Source: Acidimicrobiaceae bacterium (GTDB taxonomy: Bacteria; Actinomycetota; Acidimicrobiia; Acidimicrobiales; Aldehydirespiratoraceae). Taken from it: a stretch of DNA of 64,000 bases. Position numbers and translations under genes: made by a program. The stretch lies in contig JAPPMP010000002.1 of assembly GCA_028819005.1 (NCBI GenBank), forward strand, positions 55,033-119,032, written 5' to 3'. The notes beneath the pieces were generated by a model. It had not been told where the DNA came from. It made no database searches and saw only the letters and a program-made list of their open reading frames with translations. This document shows, one piece after another, positions 8,683-17,126 of the stretch (positions are counted from its first letter, which is position 1; the number at the start of each line of letters is the position of its first letter).

Positions 8683-9537
8683 TCAGGCGTCCAGCAGGAT
8701 CCGGGCTACTAGATCCTGGCCGAAGGCCGTGAGGATGGCCAGATACATCAGACCCGTGGCAGCCATGACCGCTGAATAAGCGCGTTCTTTCAGGGCTGCT
8801 CGAGTGACAGCGACCAGTCCGATCGTGGTCACCACGCAGGCAACCCAGAACCAGCCGAGCAGGCCGTTGTAGGCGTCGTCGATCGTGCCGTTCAGCACCG
8901 ACACCATCCCTGTGGGCCACAGCAACAGGACCGTCTCGGGGACCCAGACAACACCTGTCCATTTCACCAGCTCAAGGATCGGCCCTCTGGCCAGACCCGG
9001 CTGCACGAGATACCAGTGGCCCAACAGCATCGCGTCGGACACGACGCCGAGGAACAGGGCGCTGGCCAACCCGCGGGCAATCGACAGAGCGACCGGATCA
9101 CCGGCGTTGATCGAGGCGAACAGCACCGCGACCAAGCCGACCGATGCTGCCGCCAGATCCAGAAACGGAGGAAACTCCGGCGCCGAGTCGTCGAAGCGCG
9201 GTTCAGCACGGTCGATCCCGGTCATTTCCGCCACTCGTTCCGAGCGTCGCTCAACAAGGGACCTCTGACCCGACACGCCCGCTGACTTGCGAGCTATCGA
9301 CACGGCCAACGCAATCCCGCCGACCACCAAGAATCCGAGTGTGCCCAGATCGCGTGTCCAGACCACATCGGTTGCCAATGCCGCAGCCACCGAACCCGCA
9401 CCCAGGGCCAGGAACACGATTCTCTGCAACCAGCCGTAACCGAGCCCCACCTCACGACGCCGCGTCGTGACCCACAAAAAGACCCAACCACCCGCCGCCC
9501 ATTGCAGCAGAACCGTGGCGGCGTCAACGCGGATCAC
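8683..9537 (-). CDS. Conserved membrane protein, unknown function
   Basis: A 284-aa protein with about eight hydrophobic segments, for example VLLQWAAGGWVFLWVTT at the start, GTLGFLVVGGIALAVSI, PFLDLAAASVGLVAVLFAS, and three near the C-terminus. A soluble loop (about 85-120) carries charged residues. The strand and spacing (102 bp upstream of ku) do not clearly put it in the ku operon. I do not recognise a characterised family. Confidence 0.75.
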   Translation of the reverse strand: MIRVDAATVLLQWAAGGWVFLWVTTRRREVGLGYGWLQRIVFLALGAGSVAAALATDVVWTRDLGTLGFLVVGGIALAVSIARKSAGVSGQRSLVERRSERVAEMTGIDRAEPRFDDSAPEFPPFLDLAAASVGLVAVLFASINAGDPVALSIARGLASALFLGVVSDAMLLGHWYLVQPGLARGPILELVKWTGVVWVPETVLLLWPTGMVSVLNGTIDDAYNGLLGWFWVACVVTTIGLVAVTRAALKERAYSAVMAATGLMYLAILTAFGQDLVARILLDA

Positions 9538-9665
9538 TGCGTCAAGCTACCGACAAATGGATCGCGTACGCCGCACGAGCCGGGCTCGGCGACCTGCTTG
9601 CCGTCGCCGGACACAACCGGAGCCGCGGGGCACTGTCTTGGACCGGCATCGCGCAGGCCGACTCG

Positions 9666-10784
9666 TCATGCCTCCACAACAGCTAGATGGTGGTCGGCGA
9701 GGTTCAACGAGTCAGGGCCTGTGTCGGTCGCGACCACAATGTCCTCAAGGCGCATCCCCCAGCGGCCGGGCATGTAGATCCCGGGCTCGATCGAGAAGGC
9801 GTTCCCCGCCACCAGCGGCTCCGTGTTGCCCTCGACGATGTAGGGGTCCTCATGCTCGGAAACCCCGATCCCGTGCCCAGTTCGGTGGATGAAGTAACTG
9901 CCGAAACCAGCCGCAGCAATCCGCTCCCGAGACGCCCGGTCGACGTCCTGCGCGGGCGTCCCGACCCTCGCCGCGGCGACCGCCGCCGCCTGCGCCTCGT
10001 GCAGAACCGCGTACGCCTCCAGATACTCGCGGTCCGGTCTAGACCCCACCCAGACGCAACGGGTTATGTCAGAGCAGTAGCCGACACCGTCATCTCCGAT
10101 CATCGTCCCACCGAAGTCGCACAGGAGCGCCTCACCCTCGGCGATTACCCGCGAACCAGCCTCGTGGTGGGGGCTGGCAGCGTTGGGGCCGGTCGCCACG
10201 ATCGCGAAGTTAACCCGGTCATGGCCTTCGGCAATGATCTGGCGACCGAGTTCAGCCGACACCTCGGCCTCGGTCCTGCCGATGAGAGGAATCTCCCCTT
10301 GCTGCAACCGCGCCGCTATCACGTCCACGGCCCGGCTCGCGGCTCGCAAACGTTCGATTTCCGCAGCGTCCTTCACCGAGCGAATGCCGCTGGTGATCGA
10401 ACTAGCCCGGCGAAACTCGGTTTTTGGTCGAGCAGACATCAGATCGACGAGAAACCCCGACCACATATGGTCGCCGACTGCGGCGGTCGACGCAGTCCCC
10501 ATCAGTGCCGCTATCAGCGCTATCGGGTCTTCGGTCTCGGACCACGGACTCAGCGTGAACAGCTCAGGACGCGGCTTGACCCGCGAGGCTTCCAGCGCCG
10601 GCACGACCAGCGTCGCATCGCCGTCGCGGGGCACGACGAGCATGGTGATCCGCTCCAGCGGCATCGCCTCATAACCGCAGAAGTACGGCAGATCAGCGCC
10701 GACCGACAACAGCAGCACATCCACCCCGTCGGCAGACATCTTCTCTCGTGCTCGGTTGAGGCGTTCAGCGAACATAGGGCTCAA
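9666..10784 (-). CDS. pepQ: M24-family metallopeptidase (Xaa-Pro dipeptidase type)
   Basis: A 372-aa pita-bread-fold aminopeptidase. It has an N-terminal creatinase-like domain (about 1-130) and a C-terminal catalytic domain. Metal ligands are recognisable: Asp in LLCDFGGT, Asp in YCSDITRCV, His in HRTGHGIGVSEHEDP and the two Glu residues in SIEPGIYMPG and GMRLEDIVV. It probably hydrolyses Xaa-Pro peptides in the cytoplasm. It sits 9 bp after the lipB-lipA fusion on the same strand and may be the last gene of that operon. Confidence 0.88.
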   Translation of the reverse strand: MSPMFAERLNRAREKMSADGVDVLLLSVGADLPYFCGYEAMPLERITMLVVPRDGDATLVVPALEASRVKPRPELFTLSPWSETEDPIALIAALMGTASTAAVGDHMWSGFLVDLMSARPKTEFRRASSITSGIRSVKDAAEIERLRAASRAVDVIAARLQQGEIPLIGRTEAEVSAELGRQIIAEGHDRVNFAIVATGPNAASPHHEAGSRVIAEGEALLCDFGGTMIGDDGVGYCSDITRCVWVGSRPDREYLEAYAVLHEAQAAAVAAARVGTPAQDVDRASRERIAAAGFGSYFIHRTGHGIGVSEHEDPYIVEGNTEPLVAGNAFSIEPGIYMPGRWGMRLEDIVVATDTGPDSLNLADHHLAVVEA

Positions 10785-10793
10785 TGATAGACG

Positions 10794-12542
10794 TCAGCTC
10801 CCCGGCACGAAATCTGCGCGATTTCCCACATTGTTCGTGGTGATTCGCGCAGATTTCAGGGAGTCGACGGACTGGCGGGCGTGGTAGCTCGAACGGGTCA
10901 GCGGCGACGACTCCACATGTGCGATTCCCACCGACTCGCCGAAGCGCTTCCATTCGTCGAAGACCTCAGGCTGCCACCACTGGGCCACTGGCAGATGGTG
11001 AGACGTCGGGCGCAGATACTGGCCGATCGTGACGATGTCGACGCACAGCGCGGCGAGGTCGACGAGGGTCTGGCGAATCTCGTCGTCGTTCTCCCCCATC
11101 CCCGCGATTATCGACGACTTGGTCGTCAGACCAGCCGCTTTGGCTCGACCCAACACCGAAAGACTCCGCGCATAACCAGCCGACGGACGCACTGCACGCT
11201 GCAACCGCGCCACCGTTTCGATGTTGTGGCTGAACACATCGGGCTGCGCGTCGAACACGGTTCTCAGCGACTTGTCGCATCCCTTGAAGTCAGATACCAG
11301 TGTCTCCACGCGACACTGGGGTGAGCGCTCGCGGATCGCGGCAATCACCTCGGCCACCGCACCGGCACCGCTGTCTTCAAGGTCGTCACGGGCGACCATC
11401 GTGACGACAACATGACGCAGCCCCATCAACTCGACCGCCTCTGCCACCCGGGCCGCCTCATCGGGGTCCGGCGCCTGAGGAAGACGCGTGTCGACCAGAC
11501 AGAACCCGCAAGCTCGGGTGCATCGGTCTCCCAGAATCATGAAAGTGGCCGTGCCGTCATTCCAGCACTCGGAAATATTGGGACAACCCGCTTCTTCGCA
11601 GACAGTCACCAGATCGAGGCCGCGCATCGTGGAACGCACCCGGCGATACTCCGGCGCCGGATCGAACTTCACCCGCATCCAGGCAGGTTTGCGGTCACGC
11701 AACCGAACCGGGTCATGGCTGGTCGCCCCCGCTTGAGCGAGACGACCGAGCAAACGCACCGAGGTGCCGTCAGCCTGCTCAGAGAACGCCTGCTCAGACG
11801 GCGCTTGTCCGGACATTGTCGCCTCAGACAGTCCAGGACCCTCGCCACGGGTGAACGGCGCCAGATCCATCCGCCTGGTTCTGAACCCGACCCCGGCGCG
11901 GTCGACTGGGATGTGCGGAGCGAACAGAGCCATCGCCCGTTGCGTGAATACCTCGACCATCTCGGGCATCGAAACGTCGACCCCGAGCGCTGCCAGCGAG
12001 GTGACGCCCTTGTCGCGGATCCCGCATGGCACGATTCGCTCGTACCAGCTCAAGTCGGGGTCGACGTTGAGCGCCACGCCGTGCATCGAGCGTCCCCTCG
12101 TTATCCGCACCCCTATAGCCGCTATCTTCTGGGGCTGCCGGCCTTGGAGATCTACCCAGACACCGGTGCAGCCGGCGATACGCCCCGACTCGACGCCAAC
12201 ATCGCGCAGCGACTCGATCAGCAACTCTTCAAGCGATGCCACATAAGCAGCCGTGTCGGCCATTCCGCCGCCGCGACGTCCCGGCACTTCAACGATGGGG
12301 TACGCGACCAGTTGCCCGGGGCCGTGGTAGGTCACATCACCTCCCCGATCCGTCTCGACCAGCTCAGCGCCGAGCGACTCTATGTCGGCGAGCAGATGAT
12401 CCACCGGTGTGCGCCGGGTCACAGTAACTACATTCGGATGCTCCAACAAGAGCAGATAGTCGTGTCGGCGATTGCCGGCCAGGGACCGTTGCAAAGCGAG
12501 CGCATCTGTGTATGCAACCCTTCCCAGCCAGCGGATGCGCAA
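10794..12542 (-). CDS. lipB-lipA: Fused octanoyltransferase LipB - lipoyl synthase LipA
   Basis: One 582-aa frame carries both steps of lipoate assembly. Residues 1 to about 225 are LipB, with Lys139 (QPQKIAAIG) and Cys173 (RIVPCGI) as the catalytic pair. A low-complexity linker (about 230-270) leads to LipA. This has auxiliary-cluster cysteines 315, 320 and 326 (CX4CX5C), radical-SAM cysteines 341, 345 and 348 (CTRACGFC) and the C-terminal RSSY motif. The start is TTG, preceded by GAGCGG, 26 bp after the E2 gene. The context, downstream of E3 and E2 genes, fits lipoylation of that complex. No stop or frameshift separates the halves. Confidence 0.9.
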   Translation of the reverse strand: MRIRWLGRVAYTDALALQRSLAGNRRHDYLLLLEHPNVVTVTRRTPVDHLLADIESLGAELVETDRGGDVTYHGPGQLVAYPIVEVPGRRGGGMADTAAYVASLEELLIESLRDVGVESGRIAGCTGVWVDLQGRQPQKIAAIGVRITRGRSMHGVALNVDPDLSWYERIVPCGIRDKGVTSLAALGVDVSMPEMVEVFTQRAMALFAPHIPVDRAGVGFRTRRMDLAPFTRGEGPGLSEATMSGQAPSEQAFSEQADGTSVRLLGRLAQAGATSHDPVRLRDRKPAWMRVKFDPAPEYRRVRSTMRGLDLVTVCEEAGCPNISECWNDGTATFMILGDRCTRACGFCLVDTRLPQAPDPDEAARVAEAVELMGLRHVVVTMVARDDLEDSGAGAVAEVIAAIRERSPQCRVETLVSDFKGCDKSLRTVFDAQPDVFSHNIETVARLQRAVRPSAGYARSLSVLGRAKAAGLTTKSSIIAGMGENDDEIRQTLVDLAALCVDIVTIGQYLRPTSHHLPVAQWWQPEVFDEWKRFGESVGIAHVESSPLTRSSYHARQSVDSLKSARITTNNVGNRADFVPGS

Positions 12543-12568
12543 TGTCCGCTCAGAAGCGACCAGAGTGC

Positions 12569-14374
12569 TCAGCGGACCTCTGCCTCCCAGTCGCGGGTCT
12601 CGATGATCTCTTTGACTCGATGCAGGAATGCAGCCGCGTAGGCCCCGTCGAAAGCGCGGTGGTCCCAGGCCATCGCCAACACCCCCACCGAGTGGACCGC
12701 AATCGACTCGTTGCCGAACGAATCAGTGACCACAACCGGTTTTCGGGCCACACCGTCGGTTGACAGGATCGCCACCTGAGGCTGGTTGATGATCGGGAAC
12801 TGCATCATCGTGCCGTACTGTCCGGCGTTTGTCAGCGTGAAAGTGCCGCCCGAAAGCTCATCGGGCATCAACTGCTTGGTGCGCGCTCTGGCGGCGACGT
12901 CCACGATGTCTCGAGCGACCTGTCGCAGCCTCTTGCCCTCGGCGCCCTTGATCACCGGCGCCAACAGCCCGTTGAAGTCGATGTCGACGGCGATGGCAAG
13001 GTTGACCTCATCGTGGACGACGAGGTGGTCACCACCGAAGCTGGCATTGAGGTGCGGGTATTCGCGCAACGCATCGACGACTGCGCGAGCGATGAACGGC
13101 AGGTAGGTGAGACTGAACCCCTCCTCTGCCTTCCAGCCTGACTTGATCGCCTTGCGTACTTTCTCAACACCCTCATAGTCGATCTCCATCGCTGTGAGCA
13201 CGTGCGGCGAAGCGCTCTTGGACATGACCATGTGCTCTGCAGTGCGCTTGCGAATGTTGTTGAGAGCGACAACTTTGTCACGCGTCCCGACTTCGGCAGA
13301 GGGAACAGCCGGCTGAGCAGGCGGCCTCTTGGCCGCGGGCGCCGATGGCCGCTCGGCGAACGGCGGAGAAAGAACCGATTCTTGAGCAGCCTGCGGGGAC
13401 GGCGTGGACGGTGCGGACGGCGCTCTCAATCGGATTGCAGCTTCGACATCGGCTCGAGTGATGCGCCCACCGAGGCCCGTGCCGACGATCGTCGACGGAT
13501 CAAGCCCGTTGTCGGCAATCAATCGGCGTACAACCGGAGACAGAAGCGAACTCGACGCCTCGCGCTCTGGCGTTTCAGCGGCCTGCGACACATCAGCCTG
13601 CGACGCAGTGCCCGACGACACAGTGCCCGACGACGCAGTGCCCGACGACTCCTTAGTCGAAGCCGCGTCGCCCGTTGGCGGCGGCGGTGGAGGGGGCAGA
13701 GTAGAGGACGGCGGCGCCGCTCCACTCGGCGCTGGGGCCGGTTCAGCGAACACTTGCGCCGGTTCCGGCTCAAGCAGCAGCGGCTCGGGGACAGGATCCG
13801 ATTCGATCACTGCCTCGGGTCCCCGTACTGGTTCCGCTACTGGCTCCGGCACTGGTGCGGGGGCAGGACCCGGTTCGATCACTGCCTCGGGTCCCCATAC
13901 TGGCTCCGGCACTGGCTCCGGCAACAGCGGCTCGGGGACAGGACCCGGTTCGATCACTGCCTCGGGTCCCCGTACTGGTTCCGCTACTGGCTCCGGCACT
14001 GGCTCGGGGGCAGGATCCGATTCGATCACTGCCTCGGGCTCCCGTACTGGCTCCGCTACTGGCTCCGGCGCGGGTGTGGGCTCAGCGAACACTTCGGGTT
14101 CCGCCCCGGCCGCAGTCGGGGCAGGAGTCGGGGCAGCAGAAGCATCGCCGATCTGCGCGAGAACCTGCCCGACCTCCACGAGGTCTCCCTCGTTGGCGAA
14201 TATCTCGAGCAACGTGCCGGCAATCGGCGACGGCACCTCTGAGTCGACCTTGTCGGTGGACACCTCGAAGAGGATCTCGTCCATCTCCACGTTGTCACCG
14301 ACTTGTTTGAACCAGCGGGTGATCGTTCCCTCGGTGACGGTCTCCCCCAACTGCGGCATGGTCACGTCAGCCAT
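12569..14374 (-). CDS. sucB: 2-oxoacid dehydrogenase E2 (dihydrolipoamide acyltransferase)
   Basis: A 601-aa E2 core subunit. One lipoyl domain occupies about residues 1-80, with lipoylated Lys42 in STDKVDSEVPS. A long Pro/Glu/Ala linker (about 85-250) includes a four-fold repeat. The E3/E1-binding domain follows (LLSPVVRRLIADNGLDP), then the catalytic domain ending WDHRAFDGAYAAAFL with the active-site His. ATG at 14374 is chosen because AGAGGA precedes it and the lipoyl domain starts there. It lies between lpd and lipB-lipA. Whether it serves pyruvate or 2-oxoglutarate dehydrogenase is not settled, so the symbol is provisional; aceE is 5 kb away on the other strand. Confidence 0.88.
   Translation of the reverse strand: MADVTMPQLGETVTEGTITRWFKQVGDNVEMDEILFEVSTDKVDSEVPSPIAGTLLEIFANEGDLVEVGQVLAQIGDASAAPTPAPTAAGAEPEVFAEPTPAPEPVAEPVREPEAVIESDPAPEPVPEPVAEPVRGPEAVIEPGPVPEPLLPEPVPEPVWGPEAVIEPGPAPAPVPEPVAEPVRGPEAVIESDPVPEPLLLEPEPAQVFAEPAPAPSGAAPPSSTLPPPPPPPTGDAASTKESSGTASSGTVSSGTASQADVSQAAETPEREASSSLLSPVVRRLIADNGLDPSTIVGTGLGGRITRADVEAAIRLRAPSAPSTPSPQAAQESVLSPPFAERPSAPAAKRPPAQPAVPSAEVGTRDKVVALNNIRKRTAEHMVMSKSASPHVLTAMEIDYEGVEKVRKAIKSGWKAEEGFSLTYLPFIARAVVDALREYPHLNASFGGDHLVVHDEVNLAIAVDIDFNGLLAPVIKGAEGKRLRQVARDIVDVAARARTKQLMPDELSGGTFTLTNAGQYGTMMQFPIINQPQVAILSTDGVARKPVVVTDSFGNESIAVHSVGVLAMAWDHRAFDGAYAAAFLHRVKEIIETRDWEAEVR
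13780..14085. repeat. In-frame tandem repeats encoding the E2 linker
   Basis: About four copies of a roughly 60-75-bp unit (cactgcctcgggtccccgta, ctggttccgctactggctcc and variants) encode EPVAEPVRGPEAVIE-type peptides. The copies differ by a few bases and by internal length, always in multiples of three, so the frame stays open. Confidence 0.85.
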
Positions 14375-14439
14375 CAAGTCCTCTTCCTGTTCGATTCTTC
14401 CCTGTTCGTTCTCTGTTGCCCACTGGCACCAAGTTTGCA

Positions 14440-15903
14440 TCAACCATGAAGCGAACGCCCGGTCAGAGACAACACCGATTCTCCGAAGAGCTCGCTCATG
14501 GTCGGGTGCGGCTGAATGAATGCCGCCACCTCTTCGACCGTCGCCTCCCAGTTGACAGCAAGGTAGGCCTGGCCGAGTTGTTCGGTCACCCAGGGCCCGA
14601 CCATGTGGACGCCCAGAATCTGACCGCCCGTACCATCGGGCCGCTTCTGCGCGATGACCTTCACGATTCCATCGGTGTCACCAACAATCTTGGCTCTTCC
14701 GTTGCCGATGAAACGCAGCGACGAAGTCACAACGTCGTGACCGGCCGCGATCGCTGATTCCTCGGTGTGTCCGGCGAACGCCACCTCAGGATGGCAGTAG
14801 ATGCACCACGGCGTCCGGTGGTAATCCAACGGAGCGGGTTCTTCTCCCAACGAATCGGCGACGGCCAGCATTCCCTCGGCGAAGGCCACATGGGCGAGCT
14901 GTGGGGTATCGATCAGGTCGCCGACAGCCCAGACACCGGGCTCCGCGGTACGACAGCGGCCGTCCACCTCGACAAAACCGCGCTCATCAACAACCACGGA
15001 GGTACCGCTCAGGCCCAACAAGTCGGCATTGGGCCGACGGCCGACCGAAACCACCACCAGGTCGACGTCCACGGACTGGCCGTCGCCGAACGACACCGAT
15101 GTGTGCGAACCGGAAGGATCGGGAGTGTGGCCATGAACCGGAGCCGACGTATGCACGGTGATGCCGCGTTTCTTGAAGCTGCGCGCCACGACCTTGGCAG
15201 CGTCGCGGTCACATCCGGTGAGAATCTGGTCCAGCGCTTCAATGACTGTGACGTCCACCCCGAGGTCGGCCATCATCGAAGCGAACTCACAACCGATGGC
15301 CCCGCCGCCGATCACTGCGGCACTCTTCGGGAGCGCTTCGATCGACAGCAGTTCGTCGGAGGTCAAGACGAATTTCTGATCGACTTCAAAACCTGGAATC
15401 GTGCGCGGCAGAGACCCCGTCGCAAGAATCACCGACGGGGCAGTGAGCGTTCGGGTCTCACCCCCTCCGTCGACCGACACTGCCCGGTCTGCGCCGAGCG
15501 TTCCGATCCCGTTGTAAACGGTGACCTTTCGGCCCTTCATCATCGAACCGAGACCGGCAACGAGTTGATCGATGATGGCCTGCTTGCGCTGCATCGCGAC
15601 GTCCCAGTCGAGGACGGGCGCCGAAGTGCTCACACCGAAGTCGCCGGCATGGGAAACCGTGCGAAAGACGTGCGCCGTCTCCAACAACTCCTTGGCGGGA
15701 ATGCACCCGACGTGCAGGCAAGTGCCGCCGAGAGAGCCTTTCTCCACGAGCCCCGCGTTCAACCCGATGCCCGCAGCATAAAGTGCGGCTGCGTAGCCGG
15801 CGGGGCCACCCCCGACAACGATCACATCGTGTTGCGTCACATCGCTTTGCGTCACATCGTGTTGTGTGTCTTCTATGGGACTTCCTCCCTGTGCGAGCCT
15901 CAT
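14440..15903 (-). CDS. lpdA: Dihydrolipoamide dehydrogenase (E3)
   Basis: A 487-aa FAD-dependent disulfide oxidoreductase that reoxidises lipoyl groups on E2. The FAD-binding GGGPAG is at 31-36, the redox disulfide is Cys62/Cys67 in GGTCLHVGCIPAKE, and the C-terminal His-Glu pair lies in IQPHPTMSE. The N-terminus contains an imperfect repeat (TQHDV TQSDV TQHDV) encoded by a short DNA repeat, so the true start may be one of the internal GTG codons. It is followed after 65 bp by the E2 gene on the same strand, consistent with an lpd-E2-lipBA operon. Confidence 0.92.
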   Translation of the reverse strand: MRLAQGGSPIEDTQHDVTQSDVTQHDVIVVGGGPAGYAAALYAAGIGLNAGLVEKGSLGGTCLHVGCIPAKELLETAHVFRTVSHAGDFGVSTSAPVLDWDVAMQRKQAIIDQLVAGLGSMMKGRKVTVYNGIGTLGADRAVSVDGGGETRTLTAPSVILATGSLPRTIPGFEVDQKFVLTSDELLSIEALPKSAAVIGGGAIGCEFASMMADLGVDVTVIEALDQILTGCDRDAAKVVARSFKKRGITVHTSAPVHGHTPDPSGSHTSVSFGDGQSVDVDLVVVSVGRRPNADLLGLSGTSVVVDERGFVEVDGRCRTAEPGVWAVGDLIDTPQLAHVAFAEGMLAVADSLGEEPAPLDYHRTPWCIYCHPEVAFAGHTEESAIAAGHDVVTSSLRFIGNGRAKIVGDTDGIVKVIAQKRPDGTGGQILGVHMVGPWVTEQLGQAYLAVNWEATVEEVAAFIQPHPTMSELFGESVLSLTGRSLHG

Positions 15904-15935
15904 GCTACCGGAGCCGACCCAGTACCGGGGCGGGC

Positions 15936-16028
15936 TCAGCTCACGATCATCAACAACTGAACGGCCCCCGCGACAAGAATCGCCAGACCGACCAGAAGCG
16001 AGACTCCGATCAACATTCGGGTACTCAT
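15936..16028 (-). CDS. Putative 30-aa single-pass membrane peptide
   Basis: Reads MSTRMLIGVSLLVGLAILVA then GAVQLLMIVS, one hydrophobic helix after a short charged N-terminus. An AGAGG ribosome-binding motif sits 5-6 bases before the ATG. It lies just upstream of lpd on the same strand and could be co-transcribed. Very short, so evidence is limited to hydrophobicity, start and ribosome site. Confidence 0.4.
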   Translation of the reverse strand: MSTRMLIGVSLLVGLAILVAGAVQLLMIVS

Positions 16029-16122
16029 CGCGACCTCTTCTTCGTGACCTCTACTTTACTCTCTCGGCCCAATCCCAGGCCGGCAAGGCTACCGTCGAAC
16101 TTGTGCGCCGAGAGCGCTCGCG

Positions 16123-16235
16123 GCGCCGGCCAACACACGAACCCTACGACAAAAATACCCCGGTCGCGGCGCCAAGGGCGCAACGGGGGGGCTGCCGGGC
16201 GCCGGCCAACACACGAGCCCTACGACAAAAATACC
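16123..16235. repeat. Direct repeat, two 37-bp copies upstream of the selenoprotein gene
   Basis: Copies at 16123-16159 and 16199-16235 differ at one base (gcgccggccaacacacgaac versus gcgccggccaacacacgagc, then cctacgacaaaaatacc). The second copy ends six bases before the ATG at 16242. It lies where the promoter or leader of that gene should be. Confidence 0.85.
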
Positions 16236-16241
16236 TCTACC

Positions 16242-16850
16242 ATGGCAACAGTGAGGCGAATCTGGCTTTCTCGGATCGCTGCTGTGCTGACGGTCGCAGC
16301 ACTGTCGGCCGGCGCATGCAGCGATGGAGCCGACAACGAAGCCACCCCAGCACAGCCGGATTCGACGCTCGCGACCCCGACGACGACCACGGACGCGCCA
16401 CAAGAATCGTCGCCTTCGACAACCGCGAGCGATCAAGTCGCGGCGCCCTGGCCTCACGACTGGACAGAAGAACGCGTCGGTGGAGGCCGATTCGATGCCG
16501 GTGACTACGAGGGTCAGGACCTCGTGTTGTGGTTCTGGGCGCCGTGGTGACCGGCTTGCCAACGAGAAGCCGGTACGGTCGCATCGGTTCAGCAACAATT
16601 CGCCGGTCGGATCGACGTCGTCGGCATCGGCGGCAGCACAACCTCAGAAGCCAATCTTGAGCGCTTCGTGGGCGGTTACGGAGTCATCGACCTGATAAAC
16701 GTGTCCGACACCGACAACTCGGTATGGGAGCGCTACGGCGTCTTCAGCCAGCCGATCTACGCGTTCATCAACGACGATGGCACAACCGAGGTGACAAGAC
16801 TCCCTGTGGCCGAACTCGCCGACCGGATTGAACAGCTGCTGGCCACCTAA
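16242..16850 (+). CDS. Thioredoxin-like (seleno)lipoprotein with in-frame UGA (U103)
   Basis: Reading through TGA at 16548-16550 gives a 202-aa protein. It has an N-terminal signal (LSRIAAVLTVAALSAGAC, possible lipid attachment at Cys26), a Thr/Ser/Pro-rich spacer, and then a thioredoxin/TlpA-like domain. The active site reads WFWAPW-U-PAC, so selenocysteine replaces the first Cys of a CxxC motif (UxxC). The cis-Pro region (VFSQPIYAFINDDGT) and the full C-terminal helix follow, ending at TAA. A hairpin starts immediately after the UGA. A nonsense mutation is the alternative, but the open, conserved downstream half and a second selenoprotein in this window argue for Sec. No clear ribosome site precedes the ATG. 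Confidence 0.8.
16542..16578 (+). promoter_or_regulatory. Candidate bacterial SECIS element of the thioredoxin-like selenoprotein
   Basis: Directly after the UGA, CCGGCTT (16551-16557) pairs perfectly with AAGCCGG (16567-16573) around the loop GCCAACGAG. Flanking CCGT and ACGG (16542-16545, 16575-16578) can extend the stem across the UGA. The loop starts with G, as bacterial SECIS loops generally do, but the loop is closer to the UGA than in the E. coli fdhF element. Confidence 0.6.
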
Positions 16851-16853
16851 CCC

Positions 16854-17117
16854 CGAGATTCCAAGCCGGCCGGCCGCCGATGACTGCCACTCGCGCGTAC
16901 GCTGACGGACCCTGAAGTCTCAAGGCATCGAGATTCCAAGCCGGCCGGCCGCCGATGACTGCCACTCGCGCGTACGCTGACGGACCCTGAAGTCTCAAGG
17001 CCCCGAGATTCCAAGCCGGCCGGCCGCCGATGACTGCCACTCGCGCGTACGCTGACGGACCCTGAAGTCTCAAGGCATCGAGATTCCAAGCCGGCCGGCC
17101 GCCGATGACTGCCACTC
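16854..17117. repeat. 75-bp tandem repeat, 3.5 copies
   Basis: Units start at 16854, 16929, 17004 and 17079 (last one partial) and begin cgagattccaagccggccgg. They are identical except for the final bases, which alternate ggcat / ggccc, so the higher-order period is 150 bp. Each unit contains the palindrome gccggccggc. The array lies between two convergent genes. Confidence 0.95.
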
Positions 17118-17126
17118 CGATGACTG

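Noticed and set aside
13404-14519. Gly/Ser/Thr-rich 371-codon frame opposite the E2 gene
   Set aside because: It is the antisense image of the Pro/Glu/Ala linker repeats; the lipoyl, binding and catalytic domains clearly lie on the minus strand.
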